Positions 10,701 through 18,012 of a stretch of DNA of 55,612 nucleotides are shown one piece after another. Each line of letters begins with the position of its first letter. The first letter of the stretch is position 1. The translations under genes were made by a program, and so were the position numbers. Location of the stretch: positions 54,136-109,747 of the forward strand of contig DINS01000026.1 of assembly GCA_002426015.1 (NCBI GenBank). Reading direction: 5' to 3'. The notes under the pieces were generated by a model. The model saw nothing but the letters and a program-made list of their open reading frames with translations, did no database searches and was not told where the DNA came from. Source of the DNA: Flavobacteriaceae bacterium UBA5534 (lineage in GTDB: Bacteria; Bacteroidota; Bacteroidia; Flavobacteriales; Flavobacteriaceae).

Positions 10701-11032
10701 GCACACCAAATACGATTAGAGCTGCTGCAGATAATTATACTAACCCATGGGGTTATGCTCGTACACCAAATGCTGCACACGTTTATGATGCTGGATATGT
10801 TAAATTACGTGAGGCAAACTTAACTTATAACTTTACCGATAAAGTTTTAGATAAGTTACCTTTCACAGCTGCATCTGTATCTTTAATTGGAAGAAACTTA
10901 TGGATTATTGATAAAAATGTTCCTTATGCTGACCCAGAAGCTGGTTTAAGTTCTGGTAACATACAAGGATACCAATCTGGATCTTATCCATCAATTAAAG
11001 AAATTGGAGCTTCAATTAAATTGCAATTCTAA
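7775..11032 (+). CDS. SusC/RagA family TonB-linked outer membrane protein
   Basis: Second TonB-dependent transporter of SusC type, 1085 residues. The signal peptide (MKTKFSGILTLLLALVVQLTFAQ) and the following regulatory-like domain (to about residue 95) closely match those of the first SusC, whereas plug and barrel diverge strongly. The hallmark reads DEVVVTALGIKREKKSLGY, the ALGI subgroup rather than the IGYG subgroup. The plug contains VVIRGSNSISGNNQALFVVDG and NPDDIESINILKGAAATALYGSRG. Residues near 300 hold an Asp-rich loop (DIDGDGIDD), possibly a calcium site. It ends IGASIKLQF. Its SusD partner begins 13 bp downstream. Substrate unknown. Confidence 0.95.
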   Translation: MKTKFSGILTLLLALVVQLTFAQDKTISGTVSDVSGLPLPGVNILVKGTTNGTQTDFDGKYSINAKSGDILSFSYLGLKSQEVTVGSSNTINVTMQEDASVLDEVVVTALGIKREKKSLGYATQEVKGDAVSNVKSSNFVNSLSGKVAGLDIKTSGTLGGSTNVVIRGSNSISGNNQALFVVDGTPVSNSNTNSANQTTGRGGYDYGNAASDINPDDIESINILKGAAATALYGSRGMHGAVIITTKKGSKKKGIGITINSSLTLGNADKETLPTYQHRYGAGYGPFYDDATGYFGLDDIDGDGIDDLTTPFTEDASYGAEFDPNLMVFQWTSIYPQLAGYQVATPWIAGANDPNYVWGTSSTAVNSVALDGSTEKSTFRLGYTNLYQEGNLPNSEIKRNSINFNASHELSDKLTANGSITYTKTDGKGRYGTGYDSNNVMQQFRQWWQVNVDLEQQKNAYFATGDNITWNPNSASDLSPIYSDNPYWTFYENYETDTRNRYFGNVGLDYEVNDWLGIIGKFSYDTYNEFQQERTNVGSANVSQYQRFDNSVAEFNYDLIFNINKKLSERLDFDGNLGFNLRRQTWNSITSSTNGGLAIPGLYSLLNTVSPLQAPLEYDATKMVDGIYGRASFGYDNTAFIEGTYRRDRSSALPKDNNSFGYYSISGSLIFSNLLDESWLNFGKFRANYAEVGDDTGPFRVFNTYDVATAFNGAGVASNPTSLNNLNLKPQRQKSYEFGLEMKVLDNRVGFDIAYYNTTTEDQIVNVPFSNATGYGNRWLNAGTIENKGVEIQLNVTPLKMEDFRWDMSVNWSKNKNLVVELADGIENLQLAALQGGVSINATPGQPYGTIRGTNFVYHENGEPIIVQTGAGSRVGKYQISAASNEVIGDVNPDWKGGVFNTFTYKNISLGFLIDIQKGGDVFSLDTWYGYATGLYDFTAGTNDLGNPVRNPITGTPGNYGADSGGVILSGVAPDGTPNTIRAAADNYTNPWGYARTPNAAHVYDAGYVKLREANLTYNFTDKVLDKLPFTAASVSLIGRNLWIIDKNVPYADPEAGLSSGNIQGYQSGSYPSIKEIGASIKLQF

Positions 11033-11045
11033 AAAATAAATAATT

Positions 11046-12488
11046 ATGAAAAAATATATATTAATTTTATTATCATTTGTTTTGATATACAGCTGTCAGA
11101 CAGATGAGCAGTATGAAAACTTAAATACAGACCCTATTAATCCTTCATCAGTTTCTGAAGATGCATTATTTACTTCGGCAACAAAGAGTCTTTTTGATCA
11201 AATGACAAGTACTAACGTTAACGTTAATATTTTTAGACTTTTAGCGCAGTATTGGACAGAAACAACTTATACTGATGAGGCAAATTATGACTTCAATGGA
11301 AGAAACATCACACAAACCCATTGGGGAAATATGTATCGAAATGTGCTATTCGACTTGAAAGATGCAAAATCAAAAGTTGAAAACAGCTCTCTTTTATCAG
11401 CTAATGAGAAAGCGGGAAGAATCGCTCAAATTGAAGTATTATCTATTTATACTTGGCAACAACTAGTTGACTCGTTTGGAGATATCCCTTATTCTGAAGC
11501 TCTTGATATAGAGAATCATCCATTACCAGCTTATGATGATGCTGGCACTATCTATACCGATTTAATTGCTAGATTAAATGCAGCTTTACCAAGTTTTGAT
11601 ACTGGTAGTGGGTTTTCTGGAGGTGTAGATCAAATTTATGGTGGTGATATGGACAGCTGGAAAAAGTTTGGTAACTCTTTACTTTTAAAATTAGGATTGA
11701 GAATTGCTGATGCTCCTGGCATGTCTGCTCTTGCTCAAAGTTCAATTACTGCAGCGGTTGCTGGAGGTGTATTTACATCTAATGCAGATAATGCCTCTAT
11801 CCAATACCAAGGATTTGTGCCAAATACCAACCCTGTTTGGGTTGATTTAGTACAGTCTGGACGTTCAGATTTCGTTGCAGCTAATACGCTTGTAGATTTT
11901 ATGAATGGATTAAATGACCCTAGAAGAGCCGTATATTTTAGACAAAATGTAGGGCCAGGTGTTTACGTTGGTGGTGATTATGGCGGAACAAGTAGCTATA
12001 CAGGAAGTAGCCAAGTTGGTGATTTATTTCATCAACCAACTACCCCAGCTTCATTGTTAGATTTTGCAGAAGTTTCATTCTATTTGGCTGATGCTGCAGA
12101 ACGTTCAATTTCTGGAACTCCTTTAAATGCTGAAGCATTTTACAATGCTGGTATTACTGCTTCTTTTGATTACTATTTAGTACCTAATGTTGGAGCCTAT
12201 TTATTAAATCCAGATGTTGCCTATACAACAGCACCAGGAACTTGGAAAGAAAAAATTGGAAACCAAATGTGGATTGCAATGTACAATAGAGGTTTTGAAG
12301 GATGGACTTCTTGGAGAGTTTATGACACTCCAACATTTAACCTACCTGTAGATTCTGGAGATCCAGTTCCAACTAGATATACATATCCAGTAAACGAACA
12401 AAACCTGAATGTTGCTAATTGGACAGCTGGTTCAGCTGCAATTGGTGGTGATAATCAAACAACTAAATTATTCTGGGACGTTAACTAG
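11046..12488 (+). CDS. SusD/RagB-like outer membrane lipoprotein (SusD-like_2 type)
   Basis: Lipoprotein partner of the second SusC. Short signal peptide II (MKKYILILLSFVLIYSC) with Cys17. The following YENLNTDPINPSS, the QYWTETTYTDEANYDFNGR segment, LSIYTWQQLVDSFGDIPYSEAL and MDSWKKFGNSLLLKLGLRIAD are typical of the SusD subgroup paired with ALGI-type SusC proteins. Length 480 is normal for that subgroup. The differing SusD subtype supports the view that the two susCD pairs import different substrates. Followed by a strong terminator. Confidence 0.92.
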   Translation: MKKYILILLSFVLIYSCQTDEQYENLNTDPINPSSVSEDALFTSATKSLFDQMTSTNVNVNIFRLLAQYWTETTYTDEANYDFNGRNITQTHWGNMYRNVLFDLKDAKSKVENSSLLSANEKAGRIAQIEVLSIYTWQQLVDSFGDIPYSEALDIENHPLPAYDDAGTIYTDLIARLNAALPSFDTGSGFSGGVDQIYGGDMDSWKKFGNSLLLKLGLRIADAPGMSALAQSSITAAVAGGVFTSNADNASIQYQGFVPNTNPVWVDLVQSGRSDFVAANTLVDFMNGLNDPRRAVYFRQNVGPGVYVGGDYGGTSSYTGSSQVGDLFHQPTTPASLLDFAEVSFYLADAAERSISGTPLNAEAFYNAGITASFDYYLVPNVGAYLLNPDVAYTTAPGTWKEKIGNQMWIAMYNRGFEGWTSWRVYDTPTFNLPVDSGDPVPTRYTYPVNEQNLNVANWTAGSAAIGGDNQTTKLFWDVN

Positions 12489-12513
12489 TCTAGATTAGAA
12501 TTTATAATTTTTA

Positions 12514-12548
12514 AAAACCTCTCAAGAAAATTCTTGAGAGGTTTTTTT
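12514..12548 (+). terminator. Rho-independent terminator after the second susCD pair
   Basis: Fifteen-base complementary arms (AAAACCTCTCAAGAA / TTCTTGAGAGGTTTT) with almost no loop if fully paired; in practice a loop of about 6 nt. A seven-T tract follows. About 25 bp after the susD stop. Confidence 0.9.
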
Positions 12549-12629
12549 GTTAAACATGTTTCCCCATCAAGCTTCTAACTAATTTTATGCTAACTTTGAA
12601 TTTTTAGAACTATTACTAAACAAACATTA

Positions 12630-14267
12630 ATGAAAAAACAATTACTTACTCTCATTTTATTTCAACTTGTAGCATCCTTATCCTATTCACAAAATACTAT
12701 TGGTACTGTTCTAAATACTGAAGATGCCTATAATGGTTATACTCTTTTTACATCTGCCAATGAAACTTATCTTATCAATAATTGTGGTGAGGTTATCAAC
12801 CAATGGACAAGTACGTTTCCTCCAGGAAATGCAGTCTATCTTTTAGAAGACGGATCGTTGTTAAGAGCTTGTCGAATAAACAATCCGAATTTTAACTTTG
12901 GTGGCAGTGGTGGCCGAATAGAAAAGTATAATTGGGAAGGAAACTTAATCTGGGAATATGATTACTCTAGTACAACGATATTGCAACATCATGATGTCTT
13001 TCCCATGCCCAATGGAAACGTATTGGTACTGGCCGTTACAGAAATGACCAATGCACAAGCCATACAAGCTGGTAGAAACCCTGCATTACTCACAGAAGGA
13101 ACATTATACAATGAGCAAGTTGTCGAACTACAGCCTGTTGGCTCTAACAATGCTACAATTGTTTGGCAATGGGATGCTAAAGACCACCTTATACAAGATT
13201 TTGATATCACTAAAAATAATTTTGGAGTGGTAGAAAATAGTCCAGAACGATTGGATGTTAATTTTTTAAATGGTGGTGGTGGTAACAAAAATTGGCTACA
13301 TGTCAATTCGATGCAATATGATGCAGCACTAGACCAGATTGTTTTGAGCTCAAGAAATTTGAGTGAATTATGGATTATCGATCATTCCACTACAACTCAA
13401 GAAGCAGCAAGCAGTTTGGGTGGAACTTATGGAAAAGGCGGTGACTTCCTGTATCGATGGGGAAACCCACAAGCCTATAAACAAGGAACCGAAGTAGACA
13501 GAAAACTATTTGGTCAGCACTATCCTCATTTTATTCCAAATGGATTATTAGATGCTGGCAAAATAATCATTTTCAACAATGGTAATGGTAGAACACCTTT
13601 ATATTCTGAAGTAGATATCATTAATCCACCTACCACTTCTCCTGGGGTTTATACTTATACACCCAATACAGCTTATGGGCCAATAGCTCCAGATTTTATC
13701 TATTCAGATTTATCTAATACTCCATCTGATTTTTATTCAGCAATAGTGAGTAGTGCTCAACGGCTTCCAAATGATAACATTTTAATTTGTGAAGGTAGAG
13801 ATGGTCGTTTTTTTGAAATTGATGACACTAATTCTATTGTTTGGGAATATGTCAATCCTGTTGACACAAATAATGGTTTCATACATACCCAAGGAGATCA
13901 TCCTACCACTAATCTTACCTTTAGAGCCATAAAATATGCTCCTGACTATCCTGCTTTTACCGGAAGGGATCTAACACCTGGAAATCCTATAGAACTAAAT
14001 CCAGATTTGAGTGATTGCAATAATTTGGGTGTTACAGATCTTTCAATATCTAATTTAAAAATATATCCAAACCCTACGACGTCATTTGTGACCATTAATT
14101 CGACTTCGATAATAGACAAAATTGACGTTTATAACCTGTTAGGCTCAAAAATACATACAACGACCAACACCAACACACTTGACCTATCTAAATACAATTC
14201 TGGAATTTATACTCTTAAAATACACTCTGGAAATCAATTAGTAAACAAAAAAATCATCAAGCACTAA
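12630..14267 (+). CDS. Arylsulfotransferase (ASST)-like propeller protein with T9SS sorting domain
   Basis: Secreted beta-propeller protein resembling aryl-sulfate sulfotransferases. Signal peptide ends SLSYSQ at about residue 20. Propeller repeats of the form G-x-(I/L)-x-W-(E/Q)-(Y/W)-(D/V) occur at GNLIWEYDY, ATIVWQWDAKDHL and NSIVWEYVNPV. LQHHDVFPMPNGNVLVL and HVNSMQYDAALDQIVLSSRN match the conserved His and Ser-Arg regions of the family. The last 75 residues (ISNLKIYPNPTTSFV to LVNKKIIKH) are a type A T9SS C-terminal domain, so it should be exported by the type IX system and anchored or released at the surface. Enzymatic activity is inferred only; bacterial homologues include non-catalytic propellers. 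It has its own terminator, which also separates it from rlmB. Confidence 0.8.
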   Translation: MKKQLLTLILFQLVASLSYSQNTIGTVLNTEDAYNGYTLFTSANETYLINNCGEVINQWTSTFPPGNAVYLLEDGSLLRACRINNPNFNFGGSGGRIEKYNWEGNLIWEYDYSSTTILQHHDVFPMPNGNVLVLAVTEMTNAQAIQAGRNPALLTEGTLYNEQVVELQPVGSNNATIVWQWDAKDHLIQDFDITKNNFGVVENSPERLDVNFLNGGGGNKNWLHVNSMQYDAALDQIVLSSRNLSELWIIDHSTTTQEAASSLGGTYGKGGDFLYRWGNPQAYKQGTEVDRKLFGQHYPHFIPNGLLDAGKIIIFNNGNGRTPLYSEVDIINPPTTSPGVYTYTPNTAYGPIAPDFIYSDLSNTPSDFYSAIVSSAQRLPNDNILICEGRDGRFFEIDDTNSIVWEYVNPVDTNNGFIHTQGDHPTTNLTFRAIKYAPDYPAFTGRDLTPGNPIELNPDLSDCNNLGVTDLSISNLKIYPNPTTSFVTINSTSIIDKIDVYNLLGSKIHTTTNTNTLDLSKYNSGIYTLKIHSGNQLVNKKIIKH

Positions 14268-14286
14268 ATATTTATACATACTAGTC

Positions 14287-14317
14287 AAAACCATCCTCAT
14301 TATAGGATGGTTTTTTT
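14287..14317 (+). terminator. Rho-independent terminator after the ASST-like gene
   Basis: Stem AAAACCATCCT / AGGATGGTTTT (11 bp) with loop CATTAT and a seven-T run ending at 14317. The T-run directly abuts the -7 element of rlmB (14319-14326), so the hairpin fills the place where the -33 box of that promoter would sit. Confidence 0.9.
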
Positions 14318-14318
14318 A

Positions 14319-14326
14319 TACCTTTG
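14319..14326 (+). promoter_or_regulatory. -7 element of rlmB, probably producing a leaderless mRNA
   Basis: TACCTTTG is a perfect TAnnTTTG match and is identical to the rpsL -7 element. It ends only 4 nt before the ATG at 14331, so transcription would begin at or next to the start codon. There is no TTTG at the -33 position, which is occupied by the upstream terminator stem. Confidence 0.6.
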
Positions 14327-14330
14327 CGCT

Positions 14331-15065
14331 ATGGAACAAGAGACAACTATTTTTGGTATTAGAGCAGTTATTGAAGCAATAAAATCTGGTGAAAATATTG
14401 ATAAAATATTTTTGCAGAAAGGATTGAGGGGTGACCTATTTACCGAACTTGAGCAGCTATTGCACAAGGAGCGATTAAACTCTTCCTATGTTCCTATTGA
14501 GAAGTTGAACAGGCTTACCAAAATGAACCATCAAGGTGTGGTTGCCCAAATTGCGCCAATTACCTTTTATCCGTTAGAAGAATTGGTGGCTTCCGTCATC
14601 GAATCTGGCAAAGTGCCTTTGTTTTTATTATTGGACCAATTGAGTGATGTACGTAATTTTGGTGCTATTATCAGAACCGCTGAATGTACTGGAGTTTCTG
14701 GTATCATCATTCAGAAAAAAGGTGGTGCTCCTGTAAATGGAGATACTGTTAAAACGAGTGCAGGAGCTATTTTTAAAATTCCTATTTGTAAAGTTGACCA
14801 TATCAAAGATGCTGTGTTTTATATGCAGGCTTCAGGTATAAAAGTAATTGCAGCTACCGAAAAAACAGATACAAATTTATACGATGTGTCCTTTACAGAA
14901 CCTTGTGCCATTATTATGGGTTCGGAAGGGAAAGGCATCAATCCTTCAATATTAAAAGTTGCAGATGAAAAAGCAAAGCTCCCTATACTCGGCGAGATTG
15001 AATCTTTAAACGTTTCTGTAGCTTGTGGTGCCTTTTTGTATGAAGTGGTCAGACAGCGTCTCTAA
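14331..15065 (+). CDS. rlmB: 23S rRNA 2'-O-ribose methyltransferase RlmB / TrmH family
   Basis: SPOUT-class methyltransferase, most likely making Gm2251 in the 23S rRNA P-loop. The 244-residue form starting at the ATG at 14331 begins EQETTIFGIRAVIEAI, the usual substrate-binding N-domain start; an upstream in-frame ATG at 14307 lies within the terminator and is unlikely. SPOUT motif 1 is LLDQLSDVRNFGAIIRTAE, motif 2 IIMGSEGKGI, motif 3 IESLNVSVACGAFLYEVVRQ, which forms the SAM-binding trefoil knot. Its stop codon overlaps the rhomboid stop by 4 bp. RlmB versus another TrmH-family paralogue is the only real uncertainty. Confidence 0.88.
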   Translation: MEQETTIFGIRAVIEAIKSGENIDKIFLQKGLRGDLFTELEQLLHKERLNSSYVPIEKLNRLTKMNHQGVVAQIAPITFYPLEELVASVIESGKVPLFLLLDQLSDVRNFGAIIRTAECTGVSGIIIQKKGGAPVNGDTVKTSAGAIFKIPICKVDHIKDAVFYMQASGIKVIAATEKTDTNLYDVSFTEPCAIIMGSEGKGINPSILKVADEKAKLPILGEIESLNVSVACGAFLYEVVRQRL

Positions 15066-15802
15066 TCGCTTTCTTTTTTGTAGTGATAGGTTATTTTAGG
15101 TGACTGTTCTGTTTCGGCATCATTTTCTGTTTCAGCCTCAAGATGTTCTATAAAATTACCGTCTTTATCAAAATGTCTTAAAAACGGATCGTCGTCTTCC
15201 TTATAATCTGGTTCTTGCCAATGGTATGTTTCTGGTTTTGCAATGGCTTTTCTGAAAATTAAAGAGAATAAAATTCCTGTTATCAAACCACCTAGATGAC
15301 CTTCCCAAGACATGCCTTCTTTTACAGGAAAAACATACCAAATCATACTTCCGTATAAAAACACAACCAATAAGGAAAGAGCAACCAATCGAAAATGCTT
15401 TGCAAAAACGCCTTTAAAAAAAATGAAACTGACCAACACATAAATCAATCCGCTGGCTCCAATATGGTTGGCTGGACGCCCTATCACCCAAGTAATAAAA
15501 CCTGATAAAAGAATACCATACAACAACACTTTCCAAGCGATGTCCCTATAGAAATAAAACAATGCCATCGACAAAACAAACAATGGAATGGTATTATGGT
15601 AAATATGCTCGATGTCGCCATGAATAAACGGACTAAAAACAATACCTCTCAAGCCTTCAAAAGTTTGTGGATAGATGCCAAAATTTTTAATACCTCTAAA
15701 AAATCTAACCTGTAACCAAAACACCACCCAAATGAGCATTACAAAAAAAACAGGGTATGCTACGACTCCTGTCGAATATTTAAACTGTTGTTGATTGTTC
15801 AT
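15062..15802 (-). CDS. Rhomboid family intramembrane serine protease
   Basis: Integral membrane protease that cleaves transmembrane substrates. 246 residues with about six hydrophobic segments. The catalytic Ser117 lies in GASG (115-118), the catalytic His169 in EGHLGG, and an oxyanion-type His66-x3-Asn70 in HIYHN, so the active site is intact. A charged cytoplasmic tail of about 50 residues, rich in Glu and Asp, follows the last helix. Convergent with rlmB (4-bp overlap of stops) and divergent from rarA. The substrate is not predictable from context. Confidence 0.9.
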   Translation of the reverse strand: MNNQQQFKYSTGVVAYPVFFVMLIWVVFWLQVRFFRGIKNFGIYPQTFEGLRGIVFSPFIHGDIEHIYHNTIPLFVLSMALFYFYRDIAWKVLLYGILLSGFITWVIGRPANHIGASGLIYVLVSFIFFKGVFAKHFRLVALSLLVVFLYGSMIWYVFPVKEGMSWEGHLGGLITGILFSLIFRKAIAKPETYHWQEPDYKEDDDPFLRHFDKDGNFIEHLEAETENDAETEQSPKITYHYKKESD

Positions 15803-15877
15803 AGCTAAATTTAAAATAATCTATTCAAATAGTTGACCAATTATTGATTTTATGAAATATTGTCACCTCATATTTTG

Positions 15878-15885
15878 TAATTTTA
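15878..15885 (+). promoter_or_regulatory. Candidate -7 element of rarA, 4 nt before the ATG
   Basis: TAATTTTA (one mismatch from TAnnTTTG) ends 4 nt before the ATG at 15890, the same spacing as at rlmB, radC and the GbsR gene. No clear -33 box at 19-21 bp. Confidence 0.4.
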
Positions 15886-15889
15886 CACT

Positions 15890-17170
15890 ATGAATGCACC
15901 TTTAGCCGAACGTTTACGACCAAAAGTATTGAAAGACTACTTGAGCCAAGACCATTTGGTTGGTGACAAAGGTGTGCTGACACAGCATATAAAACAAGGC
16001 ATCATCCCATCGATGATATTTTGGGGGCCTCCAGGCACAGGCAAAACTACACTTGCCAATATCATCGCCAACGAATCGAATAGACCGTTTTATGCGTTGA
16101 GTGCCATCAATTCTGGTGTGAAAGACATAAGAGATGTCATTGAAAAAGCGAAGCAAAGCGGTGGCCTTTTTACGACCAAAAACCCAATTTTGTTTATTGA
16201 TGAAATACACCGTTTTAGTAAATCACAACAAGATTCTTTACTGGAAGCGGTTGAAAAAGGTTGGGTGACCTTAATTGGAGCCACGACCGAAAACCCAAGT
16301 TTCGAAGTCATTTCGGCACTACTCTCTCGCTGTCAGGTATATGTGCTCAATTCGTTTGAGAAAAAGGACCTGGAAGCTCTTTTGAAACGTGCCGTCACAG
16401 ATGATGAAGTGATTTCAAAACGAAACGTTAGCCTTAAAGAAACTGAAGCCTTGCTAAAATTGTCTGGTGGTGATGCTCGTAAATTGCTCAACATTTTTGA
16501 GTTAATTGTGACATCCTACAACGATGATGAGAAAATAGTTATAACAAATGATGCTGTTTTAGAGAAAGTGCAAAGCAACACAGTACGTTATGACAAAACT
16601 GGTGAACAACATTACGATATAATTTCGGCATTTATAAAATCGATACGAGGTAGCGATCCAAATGCAGCTGTATATTATTTGGCTAGAATGATTGAAGGTG
16701 GAGAAGATGTCAAATTTATAGCCAGACGCTTATTGATTCTGGCAAGTGAAGATATAGGCAATGCAAACCCAACGGCTTTGGTAATTGCCAATAGTACATT
16801 TCAGGCTGTATCTGTGATTGGCAATCCTGAATCGCGAATCATTTTGAGCCAGTGTGCAACTTACTTGGCAACGTCTCCGAAGAGTAATGCTGCATATGAG
16901 GCTATCGCCAAAGCACAGCAATTGGTTAAAGAAACTGGTGATTTGTCGGTACCTTTATCAATCAGAAATGCACCAACAAAGTTGATGAAAGAACTGGGTT
17001 ATGGCGACAATTATCAATACGCCCACAACTACGAAAACAATTTTGCAGCACACGAGTTCATGCCAGATGATATAAAAAACACAACGCTTTATAATCCTGG
17101 CAACAACCAGAGAGAACAAGTACAGCGTGAATTTTTAAGAATACGATGGAAAGAAAAGTATGGTTATTAA
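15890..17170 (+). CDS. rarA: Replication-associated recombination protein A (MgsA/RarA AAA+ ATPase)
   Basis: AAA+ ATPase of the clamp-loader-like RarA/MgsA/WRNIP1 family, acting at stalled replication forks. Walker A GPPGTGKTT at 46-54, Walker B LFIDEIHRF at 101-109, sensor 1 region GATTENPSFEV, arginine-finger region ALLSRCQVY, then the helical tetramerisation domain with GSDPNAAVYYLARMI and DIGNANPTAL. The C-terminal AHNYENNFAAHEFMPDD is typical of the family. Full length at 426 residues. Its stop overlaps the convergent downstream gene by 4 bp. Confidence 0.95.
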   Translation: MNAPLAERLRPKVLKDYLSQDHLVGDKGVLTQHIKQGIIPSMIFWGPPGTGKTTLANIIANESNRPFYALSAINSGVKDIRDVIEKAKQSGGLFTTKNPILFIDEIHRFSKSQQDSLLEAVEKGWVTLIGATTENPSFEVISALLSRCQVYVLNSFEKKDLEALLKRAVTDDEVISKRNVSLKETEALLKLSGGDARKLLNIFELIVTSYNDDEKIVITNDAVLEKVQSNTVRYDKTGEQHYDIISAFIKSIRGSDPNAAVYYLARMIEGGEDVKFIARRLLILASEDIGNANPTALVIANSTFQAVSVIGNPESRIILSQCATYLATSPKSNAAYEAIAKAQQLVKETGDLSVPLSIRNAPTKLMKELGYGDNYQYAHNYENNFAAHEFMPDDIKNTTLYNPGNNQREQVQREFLRIRWKEKYGY

Positions 17171-18012
17171 AACTTAATATTCAATCGTTCTTGAGATATG
17201 TTTGTGCCATCATTTCTTGATAGATACCAAAAACCATCCTCTTCATACACAATAGCATTTTGACCTTTTACAACAAAGGTATTTGACTTTGCTGTTTCTA
17301 ATAATATCATGACCACTTTTGGTGTGCTGTCCACTACCTGAAACCCATTGGTTATGGCTTGTGCATACAAAACATCTGTCACTTTAGTGGGTGTAGAAAC
17401 CTGTTTGATTTCTGGTTCTTTTTTTGCTATTTTATCTTGAACAACTGTTGATTCTACATCTAATTTTTTTTCTTCTTTTAATAATTCCAGTTCTTTCTGT
17501 AAACGTTCAATTTCTGCCTTCTCATCAGTATTTGTCTTTGCAGTAGATGACTGTCTGCTAGCGAGCAGTTTTTCATTTGGCGTATATTTGTATTCAAGAT
17601 GTTGATAGGTTTCAAAGGCATCTCTCAACGCCATTGTATAAGCTTTGTCATATTCCTTTTCTCTAGATTCTCCTTCTTTAGATGCCAAAATCAATTGGTT
17701 ATCACAATTTTTAAGCTCAATTTGCAACTTCAATTTTAGGAAACTTTTCAATTTGTTGACATCAACAAATAATGCCAAACATCTATTATTTCGCAAATCA
17801 TCTGGCAGCTCATCATTCTGCAAAAAAGCAGTAAAGCCATACTTGTTAAATAAGAACTTGGTTAACGAATTGAGTTGGTATTGATCCTCTTCACTCAAAA
17901 AATCATAATGATTAGGTATAATGACATACTTATAATCATTAATGCTTTCTTGAGAAAAAGAATAAAAAACAGAGCCTAAAAGAAATGAGACTACAAAAAA
18001 CACTTTAGTCAT
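17167..18012 (-). CDS. Secreted protein of unknown function, last gene of a three-gene envelope operon
   Basis: No family recognised with certainty. With the start at 18012 (281 residues) there is a clear signal peptide (MTKVFFVVSFLLGSVFYSFSQ); an ATG three codons earlier is the alternative. Residues about 25-145 form a mixed alpha/beta domain (YKYVIIPNHYDFL, RCLALFVDVNKLKSFLKLKL), followed by a Lys/Glu-rich coiled coil (EIERLQKELELLKEEKKLD) and a compact C-terminal beta segment (TFVVKGQNAIVYEEDGFWYLSR). Its start overlaps the stop of the DUF5723 gene (ATGACTAA), indicating translational coupling. Probably periplasmic. Confidence 0.75.
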   Translation of the reverse strand: MTKVFFVVSFLLGSVFYSFSQESINDYKYVIIPNHYDFLSEEDQYQLNSLTKFLFNKYGFTAFLQNDELPDDLRNNRCLALFVDVNKLKSFLKLKLQIELKNCDNQLILASKEGESREKEYDKAYTMALRDAFETYQHLEYKYTPNEKLLASRQSSTAKTNTDEKAEIERLQKELELLKEEKKLDVESTVVQDKIAKKEPEIKQVSTPTKVTDVLYAQAITNGFQVVDSTPKVVMILLETAKSNTFVVKGQNAIVYEEDGFWYLSRNDGTNISQERLNIKF

